Positions 1 to 10,561 of a stretch of 64,000 nucleotides of DNA are shown here, piece after piece (position 1 is the first letter of the stretch; each line of letters opens with the position of its first letter). Below the pieces are notes generated by a model, which was not told where the DNA came from, did no database searches, and saw only the letters and a program-made list of their open reading frames with translations. This stretch comes from Bretschneidera sinensis (taxonomy: Eukaryota; Streptophyta; Magnoliopsida; Brassicales; Akaniaceae), in assembly GCA_023935145.1 (NCBI GenBank), contig CM043705.1, forward strand, positions 24,277,290 through 24,341,289. Direction: 5' to 3'. The position numbers were made by a program, and so were the translations under genes.

Positions 1-76
1 TAGGACTTCAAAACAAGGTACCCAAAATAGCAACAATTCACTTTTAAGTTGTAATTCATAAACAAATCTATGTTAC

Positions 77-923
77 CTTTAGATAATAATCTCCTGCAAG
101 AAGCACCCATACGCTAGCTAAGCATCTTAGACTCTGGATAAAACTTGGGGGTTTCCCATGCTCAGACTTCTGATTCATTTGTGGTAGTTGACTTAAACAT
201 ACTGCTACTATAGCTAAAAATTGTGTATCTTTGATGCAAATATACATTGGAACTATCCATGACCATCAACACTTGCAGTTGTGAAGCATGAATATTTAGA
301 AAATCAAGACAATTCAAAGCGTGAAGTTTCAACACCTTAAGTAGTGGACACTTAGAGATTTAATTCTCAAAGACATCATTTGAAATTGTGATATGATAAA
401 GACTTAAGCTAGAAAAACTACTAAACCCAATAAAAGTAGGAGGAGGCTGAATTACACAACAATGAAGGGTCTAGCTCCTAAGATCTGAACAAGAAGATAA
501 GCAAGAACGTGGTTTATATCGTTCACCGCTCTTCAACACAAGGGTGAAATCCCTTATACCTTTTCTCGACAGATGCATAATCCATTCATCGATATCTGGG
601 CAGCTTTTCATAGTTCTACTTGAAAGAGTGAATGCAAGTATTGGTCCATCATGCTGAAGGAGAATATTGTGAATAACCTTCACAAGCTCATCCACGAGAT
701 ATGATTGATGGCATGAATTGAAATCACCTCGAATACAATTATTATCAAAAATAAGATATGGCAGCGAAACCCATCTATATCTCCATTTCCTTGATAGTAT
801 ACCTGTTCTTACCGCATCTCTAATGGGCAGTTTAGCGAGGATGCATTCTGTTACATCTTTTGGTAAGTCACTGATTCTATCTACAGATGATTCCTGGCAG
901 GTCCTCAGTCTACAGCTATTCAT
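77..923 (-). pseudogene. F-box/FBD/LRR-type protein, broken
   Basis: Reading leftward from the ATG at 923, residues about 15-60 form an F-box (DRISDLPKDV, ILAKLPIRDAVRTGILS, WRYRWVSLP). Such domains bind SKP1 in SCF ubiquitin ligases. An LRR-like stretch follows (PPPTFIGFSSF, SLYHITISNDVFEN, CPLLKVLKLHALNCLDFLNI), the usual order in plant F-box/FBD/LRR proteins. The frame is broken by TAG at 471-473 and TAA at 360-362, and ends at TGA 162-164. A one-base frame change near 165 continues the family pattern (GKPPSFIQSL) to a plausible splice donor after 77. The FBD domain is not seen and would lie left of the window. The start at 923 is chosen over 1043 because a pyrimidine-rich tract and AG acceptor sit just upstream (939/940). 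It could be a recently dead member of a large family. Any one stop might be a sequence error, but three disruptions make a pseudogene the better reading. Confidence 0.8.
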
Positions 924-939
924 TCTGCTACTTGGAAAT

Positions 940-2287
940 CTAAACAAAAATAAGAGACCAGTACAGAACCTTCTGATATTTAATTCTAGTATAATGTATG
1001 AACTCAAAATGGTTTTTGGGAACAAAACAAACAAAATTAACAATTCTATAATCCTCTAGAAGTTGTGCTAGACACTCTTAAGAACAGGAACAGCAGTCAT
1101 TATCGTCATTATCAACAACAACAATAAAAAGATCAATATACAAGATAATTAACTCAAATTCTGGAGGTAGACAGCTAACTTGCCAGTAATTTGGCATTTA
1201 CGTAACCTCTTACTCATTCCCTATTCAGCATGTATCTTTTTTAATTCTTCCCCGATAAAATTAATTTTTGAATGAGGTTAATATACATCCACCATAATTT
1301 ACAATAAAATAAGTTCGAAACAGTTGAAACATTTCGGTTGCGACCAAAACAGTCGAAACACTTTATTTCGACCGAAACATAATATTATATGATTTTTTTA
1401 TTTTTTATTTTTTCTTCTATCCTCCCCATTGGTTTAAAATTTGTTTTCACAAGATATTTTTTTGACAATGACACCTTTAAATAAGTTTAGAAAGTTTGGG
1501 AATGCAACTGTAAATATTTTTAGCTAATGTTGCTTTGGATTAGTAGTTCTTAAAATTAATAACATGAACTTAGTGTTATTTTGTGTTCGTATTTGAATTT
1601 GGGATTACAGTTCTGATTTGATTTTGGTTAATACACCATTTTTATCACCTGTTTGAATGATTATGATTTTATTATAATTTGTATTTATAAATCTATATAT
1701 ATATTTTTTGAAATGTATGTAATTTGACATGAACATATTTGAAAATGCCGTCAAATCTGATAGGGCGCACCAAAACAATCCGAAACCAAAACATTTCATT
1801 TTAATAGCTAAAACAAAACGTTGTCCAACCAGAATTGGGTATTATGAGGAGTTTTTCCTCTTTTTTTTGGACAAAGGGTATTATGAGGTTTTACATTTGT
1901 CTATCTATCTTAAGTAGAAAGTCATAATACAGTGAGTTGTTTTACCATTTAAAAATTTCTTATTCAGAAGGAGGAAACCCACTAAGAAAAATGGACTAAA
2001 AGTGAGAAAAAAAAACACCTGTGAAATGAACCATGAAAGTAATTAACATAGAAAGGTGATTGCACTGCATAAGCATAGCAGATACCAAAAAAGTGGTAAG
2101 AAATTAAATAAAATTTACGATACTGATCTTCCAATTTTAAGTAGTTCCTTCAAGAATAACACTAATTTATACACCAAAAAAACTAAAGAATCCCTGTAAG
2201 GAGAAAAATAAATATCATAGAGGGCCCATTTTTCTCTTTACGATGACAGATCAAGACGATGCTTAAGAAAGAGACACATAAACATAC
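940..2287 (-). other. Putative leader intron / AT-rich spacer
   Basis: This stretch has no credible coding frame. It is AT-rich and holds a decayed repeat at about 1690-1840 with a relative at about 52500-52690. If the donor at 2287 and acceptor at 940 are real, it is a ~1.35 kb leader intron; otherwise it is plain intergenic DNA. Confidence 0.35.
1690..1840. repeat. Diverged dispersed repeat, copy 1
   Basis: A tract after a TA-rich run (TCAAATCTGAT, GAAACC, AAACATTTCATTTTAATAGC, TTGTCCA) aligns by eye with 52510-52690 (TCAAATCTGAAAT, GAAACCG, AAATGTCCCATTTAAATAG, TTGTTCAGC). It is probably an old transposon end. The class is unknown. Confidence 0.4.
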
Positions 2288-2400
2288 CTGTAGACTTGGA
2301 AGTTTGGAGCTCCTTAGGATGCTGGGTTTGCTAGCCTGCAGTTTGCTTGTGCTACTGCCGACTACTATGTTAGCCTGATAACTATTAGGGCGTGAAGTAA
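2288..2400 (-). other. Putative 5' UTR exon of the F-box pseudogene
   Basis: On the minus strand this GC-richer stretch ends in CTACAG followed by GTATGT, a textbook plant donor. The acceptor TTTTTGTTTAG lies 15-16 bases before the F-box ATG at 923. No ATG-led frame is apparent, so it would be a leader exon. Its 5' limit is a guess. This is inference from splice signals only. Confidence 0.35.
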
Positions 2401-2479
2401 ATCGTACTATAAAAGAAACAATACCAAATTCAACAGGTGTGGTTTTTTTTTACGTTACGTTTGTTTTGCAGGAAAATCA

Positions 2480-3057
2480 TACACATAAAACTTTTGGAAG
2501 AATGTAAATCAATTTCGTCCTAAAATCAGATTTTACACCACTAAAGGATAAGGCATAGAAAACAACTCCCTCATTTTTTGGCCTTAAATTGATTTACATT
2601 AGAAAACGAAAATCAAAACCCTTTTTCCTTACACTTCATTTCTCTCTTCCCATATATAATAAACTTACTTTATCAGTCTCTCTGCAGTGCGGTAGGTAAT
2701 TTACTCATTCTATATAATATGTAATTTTTTAAAATTTATGAATATATTTATTTTTACATACATAATATGACATATTATTAATTTGATCATTAATTTACTT
2801 AATAGAGGGAGGAAAAAAATAATTCATTTGATATTTGATATTTAATTTTTAAGGTTATCAATTCTCATTTATACACGTAAATCTCTTGCAATGTAATATG
2901 TCATTTTCAATGTGTTTAGTAGAACACAAATCAATTTCGTCATCAAATCAAATTTTACACCTCTAAAGGATAAGACATTGAAAATAACTTCCTCATTTGT
3001 TTGTCATAAGTTGATTTAATTAGAAGAAAAAAAATCAAAACACATTTCCTTACACGT
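2480..3057. repeat. ~400-420 bp tandem repeat, left part
   Basis: The motif TCAATTTCGTC recurs at about 2510 and 2931, and again at about 13485 once element A is removed in thought, giving a period of about 400-420 bp. Each unit has the same blocks in order: the AATCAATTTCGT block, AGATTTTACACC, a pyrimidine tract, CCATATATAATAAACTTAC and AGTGCGGYAGGTA. At least three units are visible. No coding capacity is seen. Confidence 0.75.
2502..2600. repeat. 99-bp palindromic unit with perfect 15-bp arms
   Basis: The arms AATGTAAATCAATTT (2502-2516) and AAATTGATTTACATT (2586-2600) are exact reverse complements around a ~69 bp loop. The matching places in the next units (about 2922-3020 and 13477-13580) keep worn versions of both arms. 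This may be a small MITE or a conserved hairpin within the tandem repeat. Confidence 0.7.
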
Positions 3058-3924
3058 TGATGAGGACATGGTTAGCAAAAGGCATCTTCCTATTCAAGTT
3101 CCAATTGGTCCAGTTACAAGGGCTCGAGCTAAAATGTTCAAGGAGACTCTTAATGGGTTGATTCAACACATTTGGGCTAAGAACCATCTTTGGGGGCCCA
3201 AGGATGATGCTATACGTGATCCACAAGGATGGGCTTCCATAATTCAAGCTTTGGAATAATCTAGCGACTCAAGATTGTGAATTAAAATCCTAGTTTCCAA
3301 AAATTGGAGACTTACTCGTTTTGGTTGGCTCATCAAGAAAAATGGCTGGCTGCAATTTTTCTTATTACATCTTCTTAAATGTTTCCTTATTAATTTAATT
3401 GCTGAATTGTAAGGCTTGCATGTCAAGTTAGGTATTTTCTTTATTTGGATTTTAAGTTACCAGAATTCTATTTAGGTTTATTTCCTATTTCTTAGTTTCC
3501 TATTCCTACCATAATTCTATTTAGGTTTATTTCCTATTTCTTAGTTTCCTTTTTCTAATTGGTTACGAATTCTCATATATTTAAATAGCCATTGGCTTTT
3601 TGGAATAAGACAATTCAGATTTGATTTATACTTTTGGAGAGAAAATTCTCTATGGTTCTTTTAGAACTTCTGAACTTATTGAAGTTTCTGTGGCATTCAT
3701 CTTCGACTTATCAATCAATCCTTCTATAATTGATTGTGGCATCATCATTAAACCAAGGTTCTTGCTTCAGTATAAGCAACCGGTCACGGTCTCAGTCTTC
3801 ATTATACCAAGGTTCTTGCTTCAATATAAGCAACGGGTCGCGGTCTCACATAAATCTGCTTCTAGACGATCTTGGAAGTCTTCTTGATCCATCAAGTTCT
3901 TAGTTCTTGGCGTGGATCATATCA
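3058..3924 (+). repeat. 5' LTR of element A
   Basis: It starts TGATGAGG and ends ATATCA. It differs from the 3' LTR by scattered substitutions and small indels (a few percent by eye). Internal duplications: an ~45-bp block around AATTCTATTTAGGTTTATTT occurs twice (about 3460-3550), and a block around CCAAGGTTCTTGCTTCA occurs twice (about 3753-3850). The first ~200 bp are an open frame (3068-3259) matching the tail of the polyprotein rather than a separate gene. Confidence 0.92.
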
Positions 3925-3926
3925 GT

Positions 3927-3938
3927 TTGTATCAGAGC
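3927..3938 (+). other. Primer-binding site of A
   Basis: TTGTATCAGAGC lies 2 bp after the 5' LTR and matches the common plant initiator-Met tRNA site TGGTATCAGAGC with one mismatch. Confidence 0.75.
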
Positions 3939-4390
3939 CTTCTAGTTGTAAGTTTGCTTATATTTTGATTTGATTAAAAAAAAGAACAAAACGTGAAAAA
4001 AAAAAAGAAATTCAAAAAAGAAAAAAGAACGAATTTCCAGTTTATAAAAAAAAAGTGTGTGATATTTAGATTCAAACCTTTCAATTCTTGTTTCAATTTC
4101 TCATCTTTGTTTCCTTGTATTCTAGCCTTTAAATTAGAATTTTTTTGTGAGTTATTGGTGAATTATTGCTGGAAACTTTGATACTTGTTTGGTTAGTTTG
4201 ATAAGAACCTATAGAGGATTATTACGAGTGGAAAAAGGCAGAGTGGTGAGCACATAAGAGGGTAAAAGCCAATATGATTTTTGTGTAAAAACACGAGTGA
4301 AATTGAGTGACCCATTCTTTGAGTGAAACACGTGAGGGAGTGTGTGAGGTCCTTTTATTCTTTTTTTATAACTTTGTTTTTGTAGCAAAC

Positions 4391-4731
4391 ATGTCAGATA
4401 ACAAGAACAAAAATAATTCCAGAGATACGTCGGGAGAGGTTGATCCGAAATTGCTCATGGAGGCTTTAATGGGTGAGATGAGGAGAGCATTGAGAACGGA
4501 GATGGAACAGCTTCATGAGCGGATAGATCGGGTAGAGAATGCACGTGTGGGCAGCAAAAAAATGCTCCTAATATGCATAGGAGAGAGAGAGTTCAACCTA
4601 GGGGAGAGAGAGTTGAAGATGAGGGATACACTGCCCAAGGAGAATTATTGGTTGCAAGTAGAGCTCTAAGTGTGCAAATCAAAGAAGATGATGAAGTACA
4701 GTGAGAAAACATCTTTCATACTAGATGCCAC
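4391..4731 (+). pseudogene. Gag N-terminus of element A, capsid deleted
   Basis: A frame opening at ATG 4391 (MSDNKNKNNS) carries an acidic, helical N-terminus with a short coiled coil (MEALMGEMRRALRTEMEQL, HERIDRVENA), typical of the start of plant gypsy Gag. At a run of seven A's (about 4557-4563) the frame slips by one base; the other frame continues family-like (APNMHRRERVQPRGERVEDE) into the protease with one stop near 4701. The capsid and CCHC knuckle, normally several hundred residues, are absent, so an internal deletion joins the Gag N-terminus to the protease. It could not form particles by itself. Confidence 0.7.
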
Positions 4732-5763
4732 GTGCAAAACAAGGTATGTAATGTGATTATTGATGGAGGTAGTTGTACTAACGTTGCTAGCACTACAATG
4801 GTTGAGAAATTAGGGCTGCCAACAATTAAACATCCTTGGTCTTACAAGTTGCAATGGCTCAATGATAGTGGTGAAATGAGGGTGAACAAACAGGTGTTAG
4901 TTTCCTTCCGGATTGGAAAATATGAAGATGAAGTTTTGTGTGATGTAGTTCCAGTGCAAGCTGGACACTTGTTATAAGGCCGACCATGGCAATTCGATCG
5001 GCGTGTTATGCATGATGGCTTCACCGACAAATATTCATTTGTAAGAAATCAAAGAACAATCACTCTAGTTCCTTTGACACCAAAGCAGGTTTATGAAGAT
5101 CAAGTGAGGTTACAAAAAGAGAGTGAGCAAACGAAAGAGAGTGAGAAAAAAAGAACGAATGAAAATCAGAAAGAGAAAATGAGCGAGACCGAAAAAATTG
5201 AGAGTGATAATAAGAGAGCTGATTCGGCCATTGAGAGAAAAACAAATGTCTATACAAGAGCGAATGAAATAAAAAGAGTGATGGTTCTAAATCAGCCAAT
5301 GATTATACTTTTGTATATAGAGGCGTTAAACACTAACCAATTTGACTCATCTTTGCCTAGTTCTATTGTCTCTCTTTTACAGGAGATTGATGATATCTTT
5401 CTCGAGGAGATTCCACATGGCTTACCTCCTATTCGAGGAATTCAACATCAAATTGATTTCGTGCCCGGTGATACAATTCCAAACTGACCACCCTATCGAA
5501 GCAATCCCGAGGAGACAAAGGAGCTACAAAGGCAGGTTAGTGAAATGATGGAAATCGGGTACGTAAGAGAAAGCATGAGCCCGTGCACTGTTCTGGTGAT
5601 TTTGGTTCCAAAAAAGGATGGGACGTGGATAATGTGCATTGATTGTCGAGCAGTCAACAATATCATTGTAAAGTATCGACATCGTATTCCTCACTTAGAT
5701 GATATGGTAGATGAACTGCATGGTGCTTATGTATTTTCTAAAATTGATTTAAAAGGTGGATAT
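4732..5763 (+). pseudogene. Pol of element A, part 1: protease and start of reverse transcriptase
   Basis: Frame 4732-4977 is a retropepsin-like protease with active site IIDGGSCTN (DGG in place of the usual DTG/DSG) and family features (VEKLGLPT, VLVSFRIGKYEDEVLCDVVP). A TAA at 4975-4977 replaces the next Leu codon, then the frame reads on (GRPWQFDRRV). A Lys/Glu-rich linker at 5090-5280 leads to the start of reverse transcriptase (LPPIRGIQHQIDFVPG). After a frame change it reads SMSPCTVLVILVPKKDGTW and VFSKIDLKGGY and stops exactly where B1 is inserted. The domain resumes at 11530. Several disruptions rule out function. Confidence 0.85.
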
Positions 5764-6686
5764 TGTTGGAAATCACCTTGACAAGATGCCCAGGTGGTGA
5801 TCTTCCAAACACCCAAGTCTAGAATGACTTGTAAAGAATAAAACAGCAAACGAAAGCAAGAAAGAAAAGAAGACAAGCGATTTGTTGTCGAGGTTCGGCA
5901 ATAGCCTACATCCCCGTGAGTTTCTCTGAACTCTTTGCACTAAATCTCAACAACAACCCTCTTCAAGAATCCATAAGTTCTTGAAAGAACAAAGAAGAGA
6001 ACAAGAAAGACCTAATTACTTTCTATACTAATCTCTCTCCTTACAATCAGCCTCTCCAATGAGTCCCTCTTGTATGTCTGTGTCTTTGCACTCTCACATG
6101 ATTCTCTCATTCACACACACTCTTGTGTCTTGTCACAATGTCTTTCACATTGCATTCCATCACGAGATTGAACCTAGGTGACCCTTTATATAGTGCACCA
6201 ACTTCTTGTTCAATCTTGAGTGTCATTCTTCACCCTTAGATCTTGATGACCAATCAACCTTGGCCCTCCATCAATCCTAAGTGATGCTGTGCATTTTAAC
6301 CTTACATCCACACAGTTAACAAGAGGTTGAATCAAGTGGAATATGTGTGCCTTAGTGTGCCTAGCGCCTAGGCACTGAACAGGGCATGCTGCGGCGCTAG
6401 GCAAAACACTCTTTTCACCACTTTCTAGGCGCTGCGGCCTTGGTGAGGGAGAGGTGTGGCGCTGCCCTCCACCAGGACTTCCTCCTTGTTGGATGCCATA
6501 ACCTGAAAGGAGCAGGGCTGCGGTGCACACTGGTGCTGGACCTCCTGATGCTGTGCGCACTCTTTTGTCTTGCTGAATAGAGGTGTGCACACACACCCAT
6601 AGTGATGGGCACACTTGTGTGCACTCCTTTAACATGCTGAACTTCACTCTTCCACCTCTGGTTTAAACCTTAGACAAATACCAACA
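5764..6686 (-). repeat. 3' LTR of B1
   Basis: It ends in ACCAACA on the plus strand, directly after (on the minus strand) a purine tract reading AAAGGTAGAGAT. About 45 bp shorter than its partner. The centre (about 6360-6560) is GC-rich with CpG-containing GCGCCTAGGC-type motifs, unlike the AT-rich surroundings. Confidence 0.92.
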
Positions 6687-6766
6687 ATCTCTACCTTTGT
6701 CTAAGCATTTAAACCCGAACCATTGTGCAGAGAACTTCAGGATCCAAACTCATCTCGAGTCATCAT

Positions 6767-9345
6767 TCAACCGACTCCATTCCTACGAAGTCCAAGGCAA
6801 TGATTGGACCTTCTTAGAGGTAGAACCTTGGTGCCTAAATCTGCAGGGCTTTCCTTCATGGCTACCTTATCCATGTGCTTTATCCTCCCATGGAACACCA
6901 AATTCCTCCACAAGTACCACACACGTTGGTTAACCGAATACACCACTACCTGCTCTTTTAGGACCATCCACTCATTCAACAACCCTTTGCACCTCATAAC
7001 ATACTTTATGGCTTCCATAGCCACTATGTACTCAGCCTCTGTTATTGGGAGTGCTACCACCAGCTACAACCAAGCCTTCCAATACCTCAGCAACCACTTC
7101 ATCCCAAGCCAAAGCTCCTTTCTGGGACTACTCACACATCTACTGAGAACACCCATTGCCTAAGAAATGTCGGGTCTAGTGCTTACCATCATAGACATGA
7201 ATGGTCTAACCGCACTAGAGTAAGGGACCTTTACCATTTCTTTCTTCTCCTCATCCATTCCAGGACATTGTTCGCTGGAGAACTTGAAATGACCAGCAAG
7301 AGGAACCTTCATTGGTTTACCATCTTCCATAGAAGACCGAGAAACCTTCAACCCGTTTCTCTCCCTTTCCCGAATTCTTCTCATACCAAGGATCTTTTGT
7401 GTAAGGCTGAGATCCTTCCTCTCGAACTCCTCACTGAGTTGAGATGTAAACCTTTCCATCCTCTTCCTACTATTCCGAACCAACAGCACATCAATGACAT
7501 AGTTAAGGATGCTCACCATTTTCTCCACCTTGTGTCCAGGTGAGAAAGTTTATGTGAAATCTAGGTCACCACTAGCCTAGCCTTGTTCTGGACTTAATCT
7601 CCTGGAGGGTACTCTTCTTTGATCTTGTAAGTCCACTTACAAGCCACAACTCTTTGTTTTCCCGAAATGTGCAACAATTCCTAGAAGTTGTTCTTCCTCA
7701 AAGAATCCATTTCTTCCTCCATAGCTAGCTTCCATCTTGGCGAATCCTTACATCCCATGGAATCAATGTAAGTCTCTTGTTCACTCATCTCTCTTTCTGT
7801 CCAAGGAGCTACTGCATCCACAGCATCCGCAAAGCCTTCTTTCTCGGTCTCTTGTGAGCTGATAGTCCTTTCGACTCCCTGCATCATCCTCTTTCAGTTC
7901 AGCCTCCTCATGAGTGTCATGAGCTTGGCATTCATCAATGGGCTCTACCTGAACCGAATTCTCCTTGATGCTATGCTCCACAAATACCGAACCGGTTTGC
8001 TCACTAGCCCCTGCAGGGTTAGTTTTCTCCAAGTAGGGAATAACAATTCATTAAAAATAACATCCCTACTTATTATGAGTTTCAATCCTTCTTTTTATAA
8101 GGACCACAACCTATACCCCTTAGCCCCTTCCCCATATCCTAGAAACACACATTTTCTAGATCCTGGGCTACGTCTATCATCCTTTTGATGTGCAAACATA
8201 GCATACCCAAAAGTCCTAAGGTTGTCCAACTCAGGGGGCTTTCCACTCCACATCTCCTCGGGAGTCTTATGGTACACAAACCTAGAGCGTGATCTATTAA
8301 CCAAATATGCAGCAGTAGACACCGCTTCCCCTCAAAAACATTTGGGTAATCCGGATCCACCTAACATGCAGCCAACCTTTTCCGTAAGGGTCTTATTCAT
8401 CCTCTCAACAACTCCAATTTGCTGAGGGGTTTTCACAATCATTCTATTTCTTAGAATGCCATTTAACCTACAGAATTTATCAAGTTCTTGGTTAAAAATT
8501 TCTAAGCCATTATCGGTTCTTATCCCCTTAACTACCCTGCCCATTTGAGTCTCCACCAGCTTTTTCCAGACCACTAATTTATTCAAAGCATCTGATTTAT
8601 TTCTAACCAAATAAACCCAAATCTTTCTTGAATAATCATCAATTAAAGATAGAAAGTAAAAGTTACCTCCCTGTGTTGGTGTCCTTGTTGGTCCCCAAAG
8701 GTCCGAATGAATGTAGTCAAGAATGCCCTTAGACTTGTGCACTCTGGTGTTGAAGCCGACCCAGTGTTGCTTCTCAAGAACACAACACTCGCAAAAATCA
8801 AGTTCCTCTACTTTGTTTCCACCAAGTAGGCCATCCTTGCTGAGAACTTGCAGGCCCTCTTCGCTCATATGTCCCAAGCGAGTGTGCCAAAGGGCTACCT
8901 CATCCATCTTAGCCATCAAGCTTGCTGCTTGATTCTTGATCTTCATCCTTCACTGCTACTTTGATCACTACCAAAGATCCCTTGGCTACCTTGATCTTTC
9001 CTCCCTCTATCTTGCATGTGTATCCTATGGAATCCAGCTGCCCCAATGAGATCAAATTCCTCCTCAAATTCGAAAGATATCTCATATCTTTCAGCAGCCT
9101 TTTCATTCCATCAAACATCCTCACATGGATGTCTCCCATGCCCCTCACTTGGTAAGAAATATCATTCTCCAAGAAAACCCTTTCATCATTAGTTTCCTTG
9201 AAATTCTTGAACTAATCCTGGCGAGGGCACATTTGATGAGTGCACCCAGTATACAAGATCCATTTCCCACTGCCTTCTTGCCCCTTGCTCACGTCCGAGC
9301 ACACAACAAGAACATCATCATCTTGTTGTTTTGTTTGGGCAACCG
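6767..9345 (-). pseudogene. Pol of B1: protease, integrase, partial RT and RNase H
   Basis: Minus-strand order: protease with WILYTGCTHQM, where copia proteases have D before the [ST]G, so the catalytic Asp is lost. Next the GAG-pre-integrase and zinc domain (WHTRLGHMS, FCECCVLEK). Then the integrase core in frame 8946-8332 with DDE landmarks HSDLWGPT, RTDNGLEI and ERMNKTL. Then SPGSRKCVFLGYGEGAKGY. The reverse transcriptase start (MEEEMDSLRKNNF) jumps from the FSP region straight to YVIDVLLV, the worn place of YVDD, so the catalytic core is deleted. RNase H keeps ITEAEYIVAMEAIK but lacks ~18 codons after KHMD. B2 shares these deletions. Stops and frameshifts also occur. Confidence 0.88.
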
Positions 9346-10198
9346 AAGCCTCTCCATTCTTGGTATAACTTTTTCCTTCATCTCTTATCTTCTCCTTACA
9401 ATCTTTCTTGACATGACCCTCCTTGTGGTAGTAGTAACATCTATCCCATCCAAATCTCAGTTTGGAATGTGCTTTCCCATGGCTCTCTCCTCTAACTCTG
9501 TCCCAGTAGTAGCCATTGTTGCTATGCACTTTTCTATGGCTCTCTCCTCTACCCCTGTCCCGGTAGTAGCCATGTATGTTGTTGTGCACTCTCCCATGGC
9601 TCTCTCCTCTACCTCTGTCCCGGTAGTAGCTATGTATGTTGTTGTGCACTCTCCCATGGCTCTCTCCTCTACCTCTGACCCGATAGTAGCCATGTATGTT
9701 ACTGTGCACTCTCCTATGGCTCTCTCCTCTACCTCTGTCCCAGTAGTAGCTATGTATGTTGCTGCCATACCGAGTTGCTGGTTTTCTTTTAATGAACAAC
9801 CTTCTTTCACTTGATGCACTCCTCTTCTTGGCATCAAGATCATCTTACAACTCTTTATTAGGATCAAATTTAAAAGCAAAGATTCGTTTACGAAGATATC
9901 TTTTATTAGGGAGAGTCTTGGCAAAAAACAACTCATCTAGTTTCTTCCATATGACAGCTGGATCTTTCAAGTCTCCGCACTCCCTTATGACATTATCCGA
10001 TAAGTACAAGAAGATGGTGCTGTATGCCATCTTCTTCATCTCATTCCGCTGGTCTTCCGTGGTACTTACTGGAAAAACATCATCTTCTCCAATCGCCAAG
10101 TCCATTTTATGTTGCATAAGAACAGCCTTGATCTTCCGCTTTCACAAGGAAAAATCTCCCTTTCCGTCAAACTTCTCAATACCGAAATTTGAACCCAT
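9346..10198 (-). pseudogene. Gag of B1 with internal 20-residue repeats
   Basis: The minus-strand start ATG is at 10198 (MGSNFGIEKFDGKGDFSL then a stop). A copia-type UBN2-like Gag domain follows (MKKMAYSTIFLYLSD, VIWKKLDELFFAKTLPNKR, LRKRIFAFKFDPNKEL). Between this and the knuckle lies a Tyr/Arg/Gly-rich repeat of about 20 residues (YYRDRGRGESHGRVHNNIH) present about five times; B2 has it once. The knuckle reads CYYYHKEGHVKKDC: one of the three Cys of CCHC is Tyr, also in B2. The frame is cut by the early stop and by shifts, so full Gag is unlikely. Confidence 0.85.
9481..9775 (-). repeat. 57-60 bp tandem repeat inside B1 gag, ~5 units
   Basis: GGCTCTCTCCTCT (plus strand) starts at 9481, 9538, 9598, 9658 and 9718, giving periods of 57, 60, 60 and 60 bp. 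All are multiples of three, so the array adds 19-20 residue blocks without shifting the frame. Only one unit is present at the matching place of B2 (about 24260-24330). Confidence 0.93.
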
Positions 10199-10548
10199 CT
10201 TGCGGAGAAGTTCCCTTGATTTATGCAGCGCCCATAAATGCTTTCCAACTTCTTCTAAAACCTCAAGAACATAGATCGAAGAATAATCTCAATACCATTC
10301 TTGAATCACCCCCAAGAACACGATCAGATCTTGATCTTTACTCCGTTCTTGAATCACCCTCAAGAACACGATCAGATGTTGATCTTAACTCCATTCTTGT
10401 TTACCTCAAGAACACGATCAGATATAGATCTTAACTTCGTACTTGAATCACCCAAGAAGTTGACCCCCGATTCTTGGAGTCTTGACTCCGTCACCTTCTG
10501 TTCTTGCTCCGATACCTGCCAATCTTAGCTCTAATCCTGTTGTCCAAA

Positions 10549-10560
10549 GCTCTGATACCA
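10549..10560 (-). other. Primer-binding site of B1
   Basis: On the minus strand TGGTATCAGAGC, a perfect initiator-Met tRNA type site, follows the 5' LTR after one base. Confidence 0.9.
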
Positions 10561-10561
10561 C

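Noticed and set aside
3068..3259. Small stand-alone gene in the 5' LTR of A
   Set aside because: Matches the C-terminal end of the A polyprotein; in the 5' LTR it has no start context, so I describe it as a pol tail encoded in the LTR.
9125..9814. 229-codon open frame on the plus strand with repeated MALSSTSVPVVAMYV blocks, looking like a membrane protein
   Set aside because: It is the complement of the B1 gag repeat and protease region; the repeat period divisible by three keeps the opposite strand open.
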